Shown here piece by piece: positions 37,432 through 47,474 of a DNA stretch of 64,000 nucleotides (position 1 is the stretch's first letter; every line of letters starts with the position of its first letter). The position numbers and the translations under genes are program-made. The notes beneath the pieces were generated by a model. It was given only the letters and a program-made list of their open reading frames with translations. It did not search any database and was not told the origin of the DNA. The stretch is taken from positions 868,001-932,000 of the forward strand of contig NZ_CANMFD010000002.1 of the NCBI RefSeq assembly GCF_947496995.1, in the 5' to 3' direction. This DNA is from an uncultured Roseibium sp. (lineage in GTDB: Bacteria; Pseudomonadota; Alphaproteobacteria; Rhizobiales; Stappiaceae).

Positions 37432-38202
37432 CTAATGCATCAGCCGCCAGAGCCCCAGGGGAATGAGGTACAGGCCGAGCAGCAGGATCGAGGCGAGGAT
37501 CAGCCTGCGAAAGGCGGTTTCGGAAATCCGCCGGCGGATCATCTGGCCTGCCAGGACGCCGGCGAGCGAGGGCACCACCAGTGCCAGAGATGCCACGGCT
37601 TCGCGCCCGCCCATCAGTCCGAAACCGCCCAATGATGCCCCAAGAGCAATGGTCGACAGCAGGAACAGCAGCCCCATGGCCTGGATGAGCTCGTCCCGTT
37701 TCAACCCCAGCGACTGAAGATACATGACGCCGGGCACCGAGTAGGACCCGGTCAATCCGGAAAGGACGCCGTTGAGCAGCCCCAACCCAACTCCGACAGG
37801 GATTTCCAGCCTTGCTGGAAGCCGCAAGACAACGCCGATGAGCATGGGAACCGCATAGGCGACCATCAGCACGCCGAGCAGCAGATCAGCCGCGCCGCCC
37901 GGTATCTGCGTCAGGATGAAGGTACCGGCGGACAGCATAGCAACGGCTGCCAGCAGAAACGGCCACAAGCGGCGCAGCAGCGATCTGAGATATCCGCCGG
38001 ATAGTGCCTGCCAGGCATTGACGAGAAACGCCGGCCAGAGGATCAGCACCATGGCCTTCTCGACACCGACGAACACGGTCATCAGACCGAGACCGATCGT
38101 CGGCAGTCCGAAGCCGACCAGTCCCTTGACGAACCCCGCCCAGATGAAGACCAGGACCGCGACGAGAACAAGCTCCGGTGAGACCGCCATCTGCCCCGTC
38201 AC
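37432..38202 (-). CDS. TauE/SafE family membrane exporter
   Basis: A 256-residue integral membrane protein with about eight hydrophobic segments and the family's first-half signature GFVKGLVGFGLPTIGLGLM and second-half LLNGVLSGLTGSYSVPGVMYLQ. Members export sulfite, sulfoacetate or other anions. The start is GTG at 38202, with GGAGG eight bases upstream; an ATG four codons later is possible. No linked enzyme reveals the substrate. Confidence 0.88.
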   Translation of the reverse strand: MTGQMAVSPELVLVAVLVFIWAGFVKGLVGFGLPTIGLGLMTVFVGVEKAMVLILWPAFLVNAWQALSGGYLRSLLRRLWPFLLAAVAMLSAGTFILTQIPGGAADLLLGVLMVAYAVPMLIGVVLRLPARLEIPVGVGLGLLNGVLSGLTGSYSVPGVMYLQSLGLKRDELIQAMGLLFLLSTIALGASLGGFGLMGGREAVASLALVVPSLAGVLAGQMIRRRISETAFRRLILASILLLGLYLIPLGLWRLMH

Positions 38203-38403
38203 GACCCGGTCCTCCGTCTCATCCTTGCCTCCTCATGGATTTCGGCGCTGTATTTTTCCAGATCGTCCAATCGGCGGTTCGGAAATGCAGAACCTCCTCA
38301 ATAGAACCAACCCGCGGATTGATAAAGTGCGGACCGCAAAAGATGCTCTGGACGAAGGCCCGGCGGCATTTCACCCCTGGAATGAAACTGCTAACGTCCT
38401 GCC

Positions 38404-39612
38404 ATGACGTCCATAAAGCTTCCCAGGCTGCCGAACGCTTCCGCGCGGCGGCTCTTCCTCGACAAGCACGGCCTTGGCAGCACTCCGAAGGGAAGCGGCA
38501 AGGGCGACGACCTGGCGGCTGTCATCGACGAACTCGGGTTCGTGCAGGTCGACAGCATCAACACGGTCGCCCGTGCCCACCACATGATCCTTGCGGCCCG
38601 CAGGCCTGCCTACAAGGAAAAGAACCTGAAACGGCTGCTGGAACGTGACCGTCATCTGTTTGAGCACTGGACCCACGACGCAGCCGTGATCCCGACGGCT
38701 TTTTTCCCCCATTGGCGCCTTCGGTTTTCGCGCGACAGGGAGAGGCTCATCGGGCGTTGGCGAAACTGGCGGCGCGACGGATTTGAGGAAAAATTCGACG
38801 AGATCCTCAAACAGGTCAGCGCGCACGGCCCGGTTACCTCCGCGACGGTCGGCGAAGACGAAAAGCGCAGCAGTGGCGGCTGGTGGGACTGGCACCCGTC
38901 GAAGACCGCGCTGGAGTTCCTCTGGCGTACGGGTGAATTGTCCGTCTGCGGCCGGGACGGGTTCAAGAAGGTCTATGACCTGACCGAACGCGTTATTCCG
39001 GCGGAGCATCTGGCCACGCGTATCGACACCGAAGAGACGATCGACTGGGCAGCTCGCTCCGCGCTTGAGCGCCTCGGGTTCGCCACCTCGGGGGAAATTG
39101 CCGCCTTCTGGGACCTGATAACGCCGCAGGAAGCGAAACTCTGGTGTCAGCGCGCGCTTGAGACGGGCTCCATCATGGAGATCGAGATCGAGTGCATAGA
39201 CGGCCCGCCGCGCAAGGCGTTCGCCTTTCCCGAAACGCTGGAGACGCTGGACGCCCTGCCCGAACCACCGGCGCGCATCCGCATCCTGTCACCTTTCGAC
39301 CCGGCACTGCGTGACCGCAAGCGCGCCGAGCGCCTCTTCGGGTTTTCCTACCGCATCGAGATCTTCGTTCCCGAACCCAAACGCAAATACGGCTATTATG
39401 TCTTTCCTGTTCTGGAACGCGACAGGATGATCGGCCGCATCGACATGAAGGTCTTCAGGGCTGAAGGGCGGCTGAACGTCCGTGCGTTCTGGCCGGAAGA
39501 CGGCGTCCGCATGACCAAGGGCCGCCTTGCGCGGCTGGACGCCGAACTGGCCAGAGCCGCGCGGTTTTCGAACTGCACGGACATCACCTTCGAGACCGGC
39601 TGGCTGCGCTGA
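38404..39612 (+). CDS. YcaQ/AlkZ-like winged-helix DNA glycosylase
   Basis: 402 residues of the HTH_42 family, tandem winged helices that in AlkZ and YcaQ unhook interstrand DNA cross-links and excise alkylated bases. The active-site strand FVQVDSINTVARAHHMIL matches the Qx(Q/D) catalytic region, here QVD. EHWTHDAAVIP, a hallmark of the family, and ILSPFDPALRDRKRAERLFGFSYR-type segment near residue 300 are present. It is transcribed alone; no ribosome-binding site is evident. Confidence 0.88.
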   Translation: MTSIKLPRLPNASARRLFLDKHGLGSTPKGSGKGDDLAAVIDELGFVQVDSINTVARAHHMILAARRPAYKEKNLKRLLERDRHLFEHWTHDAAVIPTAFFPHWRLRFSRDRERLIGRWRNWRRDGFEEKFDEILKQVSAHGPVTSATVGEDEKRSSGGWWDWHPSKTALEFLWRTGELSVCGRDGFKKVYDLTERVIPAEHLATRIDTEETIDWAARSALERLGFATSGEIAAFWDLITPQEAKLWCQRALETGSIMEIEIECIDGPPRKAFAFPETLETLDALPEPPARIRILSPFDPALRDRKRAERLFGFSYRIEIFVPEPKRKYGYYVFPVLERDRMIGRIDMKVFRAEGRLNVRAFWPEDGVRMTKGRLARLDAELARAARFSNCTDITFETGWLR

Positions 39613-39695
39613 AATGGCGCGCAGTTCCACTGGCATTTCTCCGTAAAAAGGAATAGTTTCATAATATCGAAATTATTCATCAAACGGAGGCTGTC

Positions 39696-39899
39696 ATGAC
39701 AGTGGAACGTGGAATTATGTTGGTCGTCGGCGTGCTGGTTCTCGCCTCGGTGCTGCTGGCCGTCTACGTCAACATCAACTGGCTTTGGCTGACCGGAATC
39801 CTGGGTGCACACCTGATCGTGGCGTCCTTCACCGGCTTTTGCCCGGTCGTGATGATCCTGAAGAAGATCGGTCTGCCGCAGAAAGCGGGTTTTTCCTGA
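39696..39899 (+). CDS. DUF2892 small membrane protein
   Basis: 67 residues with two membrane segments (about 7-25 and 28-48) and the signature TGFCPVVMILKKIGL. This is the membrane part that in YgaP is joined to a rhodanese domain; here it stands alone. The ATG at 39696 has GGAGG six bases upstream. Function unknown. Confidence 0.85.
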   Translation: MTVERGIMLVVGVLVLASVLLAVYVNINWLWLTGILGAHLIVASFTGFCPVVMILKKIGLPQKAGFS

Positions 39900-39988
39900 C
39901 ATAAAGCCGGTAGCGGAGCTTCCGACCTCAGGCGGAAACCCGTCGCTCCAAAGGTGTCAGTTGACGAAACGGATAGGCATTTCACGTC

Positions 39989-40018
39989 TTGTCGTCCCTG
40001 CCTTCGCAGGGACGACAA
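39989..40018. repeat. perfect 13-bp palindrome (REP-like)
   Basis: TTGTCGTCCCTGC at 39989-40001 and its exact complement at 40006-40018 flank a CTTC loop. Palindromes of this type are dispersed in many alphaproteobacterial genomes. It lies between the convergent DUF2892 and tdh genes and could act as a bidirectional terminator, though no T-run follows. Confidence 0.6.
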
Positions 40019-40123
40019 ACAAGACCGATGGATAAAAATCGGAGCACTCTCTGGTGGGAGGCGTATCGGGTTTGAGAAATCTCGGCACGCGAGTGGCCGC
40101 GCAGAGACGCTGCGAAGCCGTCC

Positions 40124-41164
40124 TTATCTCCAATCGAGAACGACCTTGCCGGCCTCGCCGGATTTCATCGCGGCAAAGCCCTTTTCAAAATCATCGACAC
40201 CAAAGCGGTGCGTGATGACCTTGCGCACATCGAGGCCGTTCTGCAGCATGGCGATCATCTTGTACCAGGTCTCGAAGATCTCGCGGCCATAGACGCCCTT
40301 GATGGTGATCGCCTTGAAAACGATCTTCGACCAGTCCACCGGTGACTTGCCGGGAGGAATGCCGAGCAGCGCGATCCGCCCTCCCATGACGAGATTTTCG
40401 ACCATTTGATCCAGAGCCACCTGGCTTCCGGACATTTCCAGCCCGACGTCGAAGCCCTCGCGCATGCCGAGTTTCTTTTCAACGCCCTTGAGATCTTCTT
40501 CGGCGACATTCACCGGGAAGACGTCCGCGACCCTGGCAGCCAGATCGAGCCGTGCCTGGTTGATGTCGGTGATGACAACATTGCGCGCACCGGCATGGCG
40601 GGCAACCGCTGCCGCCATGATCCCGATCGGCCCCGCACCGGTGATCAGCACGTCTTCTCCGATCAGGTCGAAGCTGAGCGCGGTATGCACCGCATTGCCC
40701 AGAGGATCGAGAATGGCGCCGATCTCATCGTCTATTTCGTCCGGCAGCGGTACGACATTGAACGCAGGCAAGCGCAGATATTCGGCGAAAGCGCCCTGTT
40801 CGTTGACGCCGATGCCGCGGGTTTCCGGATCGAGATGAAACTTTCCCGCCCGCGATTGACGGGAGTTCTTGCCGATCAGATGCCCCTCGCCGGAACAGCG
40901 CTGGCCGATCTCGAAGTCGTTGACGTTTCTGCCCAGTTCGACAATCTCACCGGCGAACTCGTGACCGGTGATCATCGGCACGGGAACGGTGCGCGCCGCC
41001 CACTCGTCCCAATTCCAGATGTGAATATCGGTGCCACAGATACCGGTCTTGTTGATCCTGATGAGAACATCGTCCGGGCCGATGTCCGGCACCGGCGCCC
41101 GCGTCATCCAAAGGCCTTCCTTCGGCTCCGATTTGCAAAGGGCCTTCATCTGGTTGCTGGTCAT
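40124..41164 (-). CDS. tdh: L-threonine 3-dehydrogenase lacking the structural zinc site
   Basis: 346 residues, zinc-dependent medium-chain dehydrogenase that oxidises threonine to 2-amino-3-ketobutyrate. Catalytic zinc ligands are kept: Cys43 in GICGTD, His68-Glu69 in TGHEFAG. The NAD fold has [15 protein letters not shown]. The structural-zinc lobe is altered: positions that are Cys93, 96, 99 and 107 in the E. coli enzyme are Gly98, Ser101, Ser104 and Asp112 here, while the flanks ([21 protein letters not shown]) are conserved. The ATG at 41164 follows GGGAG and overlaps the kbl stop by 4 bases, so the pair is translationally coupled. Confidence 0.93.
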   Translation of the reverse strand: MTSNQMKALCKSEPKEGLWMTRAPVPDIGPDDVLIRINKTGICGTDIHIWNWDEWAARTVPVPMITGHEFAGEIVELGRNVNDFEIGQRCSGEGHLIGKNSRQSRAGKFHLDPETRGIGVNEQGAFAEYLRLPAFNVVPLPDEIDDEIGAILDPLGNAVHTALSFDLIGEDVLITGAGPIGIMAAAVARHAGARNVVITDINQARLDLAARVADVFPVNVAEEDLKGVEKKLGMREGFDVGLEMSGSQVALDQMVENLVMGGRIALLGIPPGKSPVDWSKIVFKAITIKGVYGREIFETWYKMIAMLQNGLDVRKVITHRFGVDDFEKGFAAMKSGEAGKVVLDWR

Positions 41165-42348
41165 GACAGGGCTCCCGTGGCCTTGCCGGCCTTTTCGAAC
41201 GCTTCAAGCGCGCGGTCGAGATCGTCCCGGGTCAGCGCTGCGTTCATCTGTGTCCGGATGCGCGCCTGTCCCCGTGGCACCACCGGGAAGAAGAAGCCGG
41301 AAACATAGACGCCTTCCTCGAAGAGTTGCGAGGCCATCGCCTGCGCCAGATGCGCTTCGCCCAGCATCACCGGTATGATCGGATGTTCGCCCGGCAACAG
41401 CGTGAAACCAAGCTGCTCCAGCCCGGCGCGCCAGTAGCGGGCATTGTCGAAGAGGGCCCGGCGCAGCTCGTCGCCCTCCACCACCAGCCGGATCGCCTCA
41501 AGGCCGCTCATGACGACCGCAGGCGGCAGGGAGTTGGAAAAGAGGTAGGGCCGCGCCCGTTGGCGCAGAAGGTCGATGACCGGCTGCGGTCCGGCGATGT
41601 AGCCACCGATGCCGCCGCCCAGCGCCTTGCCGAGCGTTCCGGTGAGGATGTCGACATCGACGCCGAAATGGGCGGGGGTGCCTTCGCCCTTCGGGCCCAT
41701 GAAACCGGTCGCGTGGCAATCGTCCACCATCACCACGGCGTCATAGCGTCTGGCGAGTTCGGTGATGCCGGGGAGATTGGCCAGATAGCCGTCCATCGAA
41801 AAGACGCCGTCGGTGGCGATCATGATGTGGCGGCAGCCTGCCGCGCGTGCTTCCTTCAGTTTTTCCTCGAGGTCCGCCATATCGGAATTGGCGTAGCGGT
41901 AGCGCTTTGCCTTGCACAGGCGGATGCCGTCGATGATCGAGGCGTGATTGAGCGCGTCCGATATGATCGCGTCCTCGGGGCCGAGCAACGGCTCGAACAG
42001 CCCGCCATTCGCGTCGAAACAGGCGGCGAACAGGATGGAATCCTCCTTGCCGAGGAATTTTGCCAGACGCTGCTCGAGTTCGCGGTGAATGTCCTGGGTG
42101 CCGCAGATGAAACGCACGGACGCCATGCCGTAGCCCTTGGGTCCGAGCGCCTTGCGCGCCGCCTCTTCCAGGGCCGGATGATCGGCCAAGCCAAGATAGT
42201 TGTTGGCGCAAAGGTTGATGACTTCCCTGCCCCCGACCGTGATACGCCCGCCTTGCGGCGAGGTGATCAGCCGCTCTCGTTTGTAAAGTCCCTCGGCTTC
42301 GATCTCTTTCAGGGTCTCGGTGATATAGGTCAGGAAAGCGTCGGACAC
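41161..42348 (-). CDS. kbl: glycine C-acetyltransferase (2-amino-3-ketobutyrate CoA ligase)
   Basis: 395 residues, a PLP alpha-oxoamine synthase that splits 2-amino-3-ketobutyrate with CoA into glycine and acetyl-CoA, completing threonine breakdown with Tdh. Motifs are [58 protein letters not shown] and the PLP lysine in [15 protein letters not shown]. The GTG at 42348 follows GGAG and gives the family N-terminus [12 protein letters not shown]; an ATG ten codons upstream is less likely. Confidence 0.94.
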   Translation of the reverse strand: MSDAFLTYITETLKEIEAEGLYKRERLITSPQGGRITVGGREVINLCANNYLGLADHPALEEAARKALGPKGYGMASVRFICGTQDIHRELEQRLAKFLGKEDSILFAACFDANGGLFEPLLGPEDAIISDALNHASIIDGIRLCKAKRYRYANSDMADLEEKLKEARAAGCRHIMIATDGVFSMDGYLANLPGITELARRYDAVVMVDDCHATGFMGPKGEGTPAHFGVDVDILTGTLGKALGGGIGGYIAGPQPVIDLLRQRARPYLFSNSLPPAVVMSGLEAIRLVVEGDELRRALFDNARYWRAGLEQLGFTLLPGEHPIIPVMLGEAHLAQAMASQLFEEGVYVSGFFFPVVPRGQARIRTQMNAALTRDDLDRALEAFEKAGKATGALS

Positions 42349-42428
42349 GGGGCTTCTCCGGCAAAATGGATCTTTCATCCACTATGCCGGATTTTCATTC
42401 GGAATAAAAGATTCACTTTCCAGTATGA

Positions 42429-42444
42429 CGGAAATTTGTTTCCG
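42429..42444. promoter_or_regulatory. inverted repeat in the kbl leader
   Basis: CGGAAA-TTTG-TTTCCG is a perfect 6-bp dyad in the 104-base space between the XRE-cupin stop and the kbl start. It may be a regulator site, but it does not match the dyad upstream of the XRE-cupin gene. Confidence 0.3.
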
Positions 42445-42452
42445 GGGCGTTC

Positions 42453-43013
42453 CTAGAACTTCACCACAAGCAATATGGCCCGCGCAGGTCCGTTGACCGC
42501 CTCGATGCAATGAGGCACGTCGGCGGCATAGCGGGCGGTGTCGCCCTTGCTGATAATGCCGCTGGCGACACCGGAGGTCACCTGCAGTTGCCCGTCCTCG
42601 GCGATCAGCTGCTCGCGGGTGCCCCGTTCATGCGGCCTGCTGTCGAGCACACCGCCCTGCGTGAATATCAGCTCATAAACTTCGTGGCGGCCTGCGTCCT
42701 GCGGCGGCGAGAGAATGCGTATCTTGCAGCCGTCTCCGGCACGGTCCAGCGCAGGGGTCTGATGCTCATGCAGAATTTCGACCCGGTCCTCCGCTGTTTC
42801 CTCACCCAGCAGGCCGGCAAAGTCGACATTCAGCGCCCGGGTCAGATTGAGCAGCGTCGCGACGGTGGGATTGGATTCGCCGCGTTCGATCTGGCTCACC
42901 ATGGAGCGCGAGACGCCCGAAAGCTTTTCTACCGCTTCAAGCGACAGCCCTTGTGCCCGCCGGGCTTTCTTGAGGCGCGCAGGCAATCGCGCGAGGATAT
43001 GCTTATCTGTCAT
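42453..43013 (-). CDS. XRE-family regulator with cupin domain
   Basis: 186 residues. The lambda-repressor-like helix-turn-helix (about 10-65) includes QGLSLEAVEKLSGVSRSMVSQ and the next GESNPTVATLLNLTRAL. A C-terminal cupin-2 domain (about 105-185) contains LDSRPHERGTREQLI and CIEAVNGPARA. Such regulators often sense an amino acid or its product; placement directly before kbl-tdh on the same strand suggests it controls threonine/glycine catabolism. I chose the ATG at 43013 because a perfect dyad lies just upstream of it; an in-frame ATG at 43043 would sit inside the dyad. Confidence 0.85.
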   Translation of the reverse strand: MTDKHILARLPARLKKARRAQGLSLEAVEKLSGVSRSMVSQIERGESNPTVATLLNLTRALNVDFAGLLGEETAEDRVEILHEHQTPALDRAGDGCKIRILSPPQDAGRHEVYELIFTQGGVLDSRPHERGTREQLIAEDGQLQVTSGVASGIISKGDTARYAADVPHCIEAVNGPARAILLVVKF

Positions 43014-43038
43014 GACGGAACTAAAATCCGTTTGGGCA

Positions 43039-43058
43039 GACATTGCAATCGCAATGTC
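43039..43058. promoter_or_regulatory. candidate operator of the XRE-cupin/kbl/tdh operon
   Basis: GACATTGC-AATC-GCAATGTC, a perfect 8-bp inverted repeat, ends 25 bases before the chosen ATG of the XRE-cupin gene. Its position and symmetry fit an autoregulatory site for a dimeric XRE repressor. Confidence 0.5.
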
Positions 43059-43083
43059 GCTTTTTGGGAGACTACGGGCACAA

Positions 43084-43995
43084 TCAGACCGGTCTTGAAA
43101 ATTCATCCCGGAGCCAGTCAAGGAGCCCCTGAATTTCCCGGTGATTACCGGATCTGGTGCCCCGAAAAACCGAAATTTCGGTCGGGCGCTCTACGATTTC
43201 CCGACAGGGCCGTATCAACTTGCCTTCGTCCAGAAGGCTCTCCACGGTCCGTCCCCAGCCTAAGGCCATGCCCTGACCTGCAACAGCGGCCTGAAGCACA
43301 AGCGGAAAGCTGTCAAAGGTGATCGTGCGGATGTCGCGCCGCAAAGGCGTACCAACCACGTTGAACCAATCCGGCCAATCCATCCAGTCCTTCGGAAGCA
43401 CTCTGTGTGAGAGCAAGGGAAAGTCTGCCAGGTCCCCCAGGGACAGAGGAAGCTGTTTTCCCTCAATCAGCCTGGGGGACACAACCGGGAAAATCTCGTC
43501 AGATGCCGTGAAAGCGAGACGGGCACTGCCCGAAGCGCGCCCGGAAGTCTGAATTGCAACGTCGAAGGGCTCGGTAGCTTGAGTCAATGGCGCCAGGGAG
43601 CTTACCACCCGAAGTTCAATACCCGGATTGCGTTCGTGAAAACGCGACAGGCGCGGCATAAGCCAGTAGAACGCCTCACATAACTGACAATGAAGCAGCA
43701 GTCCGCCCGGACGCCCGCCTCCACGGAGCTCGGCCGCTTCGGCCGCTATGTCGCCCAGCGCAGCACTCACCACCTCTCCGAACCGGCGTCCTTCTTCGGT
43801 CAGAAACACGGCCCGGTTCCGGCGCTCAAACAGACGAACGCCCAGATCCTCTTCCAAGGCGGCAATCTGTTTACTGACTGCGGTCTGAGTTTGCCGCAGT
43901 TCGACCGCCGCCTCCGTGAAACTCTCCAGACGCGCCGCCGCCTCGAACGGGCGAAGACGGCCGAGATGAGGCAAGGCTCGCGTGATGTTTTCCAT
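43084..43995 (-). CDS. LysR-family transcriptional regulator, GcvA-like
   Basis: 303 residues. The N-terminal winged helix has LRPFEAAARLESFTEAAVELRQTQTAVSKQIAALEE-type sequence (residues about 14-50), and the periplasmic-binding-protein-like effector domain spans about 90-300. The start and domain resemble the GcvA group. It is divergent from the EamA-type exporter gene with a 69-base gap, so it probably activates that exporter. Confidence 0.9.
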   Translation of the reverse strand: MENITRALPHLGRLRPFEAAARLESFTEAAVELRQTQTAVSKQIAALEEDLGVRLFERRNRAVFLTEEGRRFGEVVSAALGDIAAEAAELRGGGRPGGLLLHCQLCEAFYWLMPRLSRFHERNPGIELRVVSSLAPLTQATEPFDVAIQTSGRASGSARLAFTASDEIFPVVSPRLIEGKQLPLSLGDLADFPLLSHRVLPKDWMDWPDWFNVVGTPLRRDIRTITFDSFPLVLQAAVAGQGMALGWGRTVESLLDEGKLIRPCREIVERPTEISVFRGTRSGNHREIQGLLDWLRDEFSRPV

Positions 43996-44064
43996 TCCAA
44001 AATCTCATCTATTTTAGACGATAATTCGATTTTCTAACATGTTGATGTCTGTTCTTCATCTATT

Positions 44065-44997
44065 ATGGAATGGATAGCTTCAAATTTGAACCGAATGGAT
44101 TCCCGCACGCTCGGCATCGTCTCGATTCTGTTTGCGGTCTTTTTGCTGTCGCTTTCCGACGCCTTCGTGAAAATCACGGGCGACCGCTTCGGTCTCGGAC
44201 AGATCGTTTTTCTGCGCTCGCTTGTGGCTGGTGCCGTGATCGCAGCCGCGATTTGCACTTTGTCTCATCCGGCAAACCTACTTCCCAGGCGGCCGACCTG
44301 GGTCTGGGCCCGCAGCCTCTGCCTCACCGGAATGTGGTTTTGCTATTATGCAGCGCTCCCCTCGATGTCACTTCCCCTCGCTGCAGCGTGCTATTATTCG
44401 TCCCCGGCCTGGATGGCGGTCATGTCGCATTTCCTGCTTCGGGAAAAGATAGGCCGACAGCAGTGGATCGCGGTTCTTTTCACACTTGCAGGCGTGGCGC
44501 TGGCGGTGTCACCGGATGTCGGCACTCTGACGTTGGTGACACTCCTGCCTCTGCTCGCGGCTCTCTTTTATGCGATTGCCGCCATCCTCACCCGCAGCAG
44601 ATGCCAGTCAGAAGCCCCTATGGTTCTGGCATGGAACCTGAATGTGACACTCGTAATCTCCAGTGGCGCGGTCCTTCTCGGTATTGCGCAGTTTATGCCT
44701 GACGAACAGGACGCATTCGCCCTTGCGGTCTGGCAGCCGTTGATGCCTGAAGACTGGTTTGTGTTCGCTGTGCTCGGCGTTTTTCTCGCGATCATCGCCA
44801 CAGCCGTCGCACAGGCCTACAGACTGGCGCCGTCGCCGACCGTAGGCGTCTTCGACACGACATATCTTCTGTTTGCTGCTCTTTGGAGTGTGATCCTGAT
44901 TGGCGAGTTGCCCACAGCGCGGGAAACGGGGGGAATGGTTCTGGTTGCGGCCGGCGCGTTCCTCATGTCCGTTAAAATGCACAACACCGAACAATAG
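44065..44997 (+). CDS. EamA/DMT family transporter
   Basis: 310 residues with ten hydrophobic segments in two EamA repeats (about 15-150 and 160-305), typical of drug/metabolite exporters of the RhaT/YdcZ superfamily. The substrate is unknown; DMT pumps next to LysR genes often export amino acids or similar metabolites. In the short intergenic region TCATCTATT occurs twice (about 44006 and 44055), possibly part of a LysR site. Starts at 44065 or 44095 are both possible. Confidence 0.87.
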   Translation: MEWIASNLNRMDSRTLGIVSILFAVFLLSLSDAFVKITGDRFGLGQIVFLRSLVAGAVIAAAICTLSHPANLLPRRPTWVWARSLCLTGMWFCYYAALPSMSLPLAAACYYSSPAWMAVMSHFLLREKIGRQQWIAVLFTLAGVALAVSPDVGTLTLVTLLPLLAALFYAIAAILTRSRCQSEAPMVLAWNLNVTLVISSGAVLLGIAQFMPDEQDAFALAVWQPLMPEDWFVFAVLGVFLAIIATAVAQAYRLAPSPTVGVFDTTYLLFAALWSVILIGELPTARETGGMVLVAAGAFLMSVKMHNTEQ

Positions 44998-45496
44998 ACC
45001 AATACGAAAAAATGATCCCGGGGCCGGATGATCCGCCGCGCGCGGCGCGATGCGACGCCTCGCGCAGGCCGTACAAAACCGGCATTTATGCTGTACGGCT
45101 TGAGTGTCCTGCGTGCCCTCCTGATCCCCGGCATCGTGCAGGCAATCCACCAGGACGGTGAAGTCATGATAAGGATCGGCTTCGTGCTCGCCATCTTGAC
45201 CGTGCTGCTGTTTTTCGTCACGATCCTGCGCCACAGAGAAGTTCAATCTTTCCGCGTCGCGGCTACGTCCGAACGCCGCCTATGCCGCGGGTGCACCGCA
45301 GCATACCCCTCTCACAGTAACCGAAGATCTCGGTCTCGCCCGGGGATGCCGTGAAACCGTCGCTTCCGGGGCCCATCCTGTCGCATATGAAACAATTGCT
45401 GCACCGCCCTCACCCGTAGCGTTCATGCAAAGGGGGCACAGCGGTCTCAATCCACTCAATCCCCGATAAATCAGAAAACGCTTGGAGCAAGAGCCA
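44998..45496. other. 499-base gap before fhs
   Basis: I see no gene here that I trust. A short open frame at 45166-45354 would encode one hydrophobic segment followed by an arginine-rich tail, but it has no good ribosome-binding site. The region presumably carries the fhs promoter; I could not identify a folate or glycine riboswitch by eye. Confidence 0.4.
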
Positions 45497-47167
45497 ATGG
45501 CCAGCGATATCGACATTGCCCGTGCCGCCAGCATGAAACCCATCGCAGAGATCGGCGCACGGCTGGATATCCCCGAAGAAGCGCTTCTGCCCTATGGCCG
45601 GACGAAGGCCAAGATTTCCGCTGACTTCCTGAAGACCCTCAATGGCCGCAAGGACGGCAAGCTGGTCCTCGTCACCGCAATCAACCCGACACCGGCGGGT
45701 GAAGGCAAGACGACGACGACGGTCGGCCTCGGCGACGGTCTCAACCGGATCGGCAGAAACGCGATGATCTGTCTGCGCGAACCCTCGCTCGGGCCGTGTT
45801 TCGGCATGAAGGGCGGCGCGGCCGGTGGTGGCTATGCCCAGGTGGTGCCGATGGAAGACATCAACCTGCATTTCACCGGCGATTTCCACGCCATAACCTC
45901 GGCGCACAACCTGCTCGCGGCACTGATCGAAAATCATATCTACTGGGGCAACGAGCTCGAAATCGACCAGCGCCGGGTGACCTGGCGGCGGGTCATCGAC
46001 ATGAACGACCGGGCGCTCCGGTCTGTCGTCTGCTCGCTCGGCGGGGTTGCCAACGGCTTTCCGCGCGAATCCGGGTTCGACATCACCGTGGCTTCGGAAA
46101 TCATGGCAATCCTCTGCCTGGCGACCGACCTCGACGACCTGCAGCGGCGCCTGGGCAACATCATCGTCGCCTACCGCCGCGACCGCTCCGCAGTCACCGC
46201 CCGGGACCTGGAAGCCGACGGATCGATGACCGTTCTCCTGAAGGAAGCGCTGCAGCCGAACCTGGTCCAGACGCTTGAAAACAATCCCGCCTTCATCCAC
46301 GGTGGCCCCTTCGCCAATATCGCCCATGGCTGTAACTCCGTGACCGCAACCGCAACCGCCCTCAAGCTGGCGGACTTCGTCGTCACCGAAGCCGGCTTCG
46401 GCGCCGATCTCGGTGCGGAGAAGTTCTTCGATATCAAATGCCGCAAGGCCGGGCTCCATCCGGATGCCGTCGTCATCGTCGCCACTATACGCGCGCTGAA
46501 AATGAACGGCGGTGTCGGCAAGGACGATCTGGGCGCTGAAAACGTCAAGGCCGTGACCAAGGGCTGCGCCAACCTTGGCCGGCACATCGAGAACATCAAA
46601 CAGTTCGGCGTTCCGGCGGTTGTCGCCATCAACCACTTCACGGCGGACACGGAGGCGGAGGTCCAGGCGGTGAAGGACTATTGCGCCGAACTCGGCGTCG
46701 AGGCGATCCTCGCCACCCATTGGGCCGACGGTTCGGCGGGCACGGAAGCGCTGGCGGAACACGTCGCGGCGCTTGCCGAAAGTGGCACGGCCCAGTTCGC
46801 GCCGCTTTATGAAGACAGCCTGTCCTTGTTCGAGAAGATCGAGACCATCGCCAAGCGGATCTATCGGGCTGACGAGGTCCTGGCGGACAAGTCCGTGCGC
46901 GATCAGCTCAGGCGGTGGGAGGCAGACGGGTTCGGCCATCTGCCGGTCTGCATGGCCAAGACCCAGTATTCCTTTTCGACGGATCCGCAACTGCGCGGGG
47001 CCCCGACCGGCCACAGCGTCCCGGTGCGCGAAGTGCGCCTGGCCGCCGGCGCCGGTTTCATTGTCGCCGTCTGCGGCGACATCATGACCATGCCCGGCCT
47101 GCCACGCGTGCCATCAGCCAATCACATCCGGCTGGATGACAACGGGCAGATCGAGGGGCTGTTCTAG
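45497..47167 (+). CDS. fhs: formate--tetrahydrofolate ligase
   Basis: A 556-residue cytosolic enzyme that joins formate and tetrahydrofolate using ATP, or runs in reverse to release formate and ATP. The ATP loop is [16 protein letters not shown] (about 63-78). Family blocks include [27 protein letters not shown] sequence near 95-117, LTGDFHAI-like [25 protein letters not shown] and the C-terminal [13 protein letters not shown]. The ATG at 45497 follows GGAG. It lies 2 kb upstream of the corrinoid methyl-transfer operon on the same strand, so it likely completes oxidation of methyl groups to formate. Confidence 0.96.
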   Translation: MASDIDIARAASMKPIAEIGARLDIPEEALLPYGRTKAKISADFLKTLNGRKDGKLVLVTAINPTPAGEGKTTTTVGLGDGLNRIGRNAMICLREPSLGPCFGMKGGAAGGGYAQVVPMEDINLHFTGDFHAITSAHNLLAALIENHIYWGNELEIDQRRVTWRRVIDMNDRALRSVVCSLGGVANGFPRESGFDITVASEIMAILCLATDLDDLQRRLGNIIVAYRRDRSAVTARDLEADGSMTVLLKEALQPNLVQTLENNPAFIHGGPFANIAHGCNSVTATATALKLADFVVTEAGFGADLGAEKFFDIKCRKAGLHPDAVVIVATIRALKMNGGVGKDDLGAENVKAVTKGCANLGRHIENIKQFGVPAVVAINHFTADTEAEVQAVKDYCAELGVEAILATHWADGSAGTEALAEHVAALAESGTAQFAPLYEDSLSLFEKIETIAKRIYRADEVLADKSVRDQLRRWEADGFGHLPVCMAKTQYSFSTDPQLRGAPTGHSVPVREVRLAAGAGFIVAVCGDIMTMPGLPRVPSANHIRLDDNGQIEGLF

Positions 47168-47474
47168 GGCACGAACCCCGCCTCGCTCCTGACCGCGAAA
47201 CAACTGCGAGGCGTCAGGTCCACCCTCAGCTTCGAAACAGGCGAGCTTTCCTCTTACGCGCACTGCCGTTTTTGCTGTGCCCTGCGGCACAGGTGGCCCT
47301 CTGTCAATTGTCGTAACCTTTGGCTGATGATCTCGAAGAGAGATTTCACGCGACCAGAATATCAAGCTTGCCGGAGCAGATGCCTCGTTCGGGAAGCGCT
47401 CCGCCTGGCTGCGGAGCGCCTGAACAGCGGGCCTCGGGATGTTCCCGGCAACAACTGCCAAAGGAAGCTTTCGC
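47168..47474. other. 307-base gap after fhs
   Basis: No gene or convincing terminator could be identified here. The segment 47180-47290 contains several short GC-rich partial dyads. It may hold the promoter of the orphan gene that follows. Confidence 0.35.

Noticed and set aside
45166..45354. Possible 62-residue membrane protein between the EamA gene and fhs
   Set aside because: One hydrophobic segment but an arginine-rich, shadow-like tail and no good ribosome-binding site; not strong enough to annotate.
45410..47014. Minus-strand open frame of 534 residues over fhs
   Set aside because: Antisense shadow of fhs, whose motifs span its whole length.
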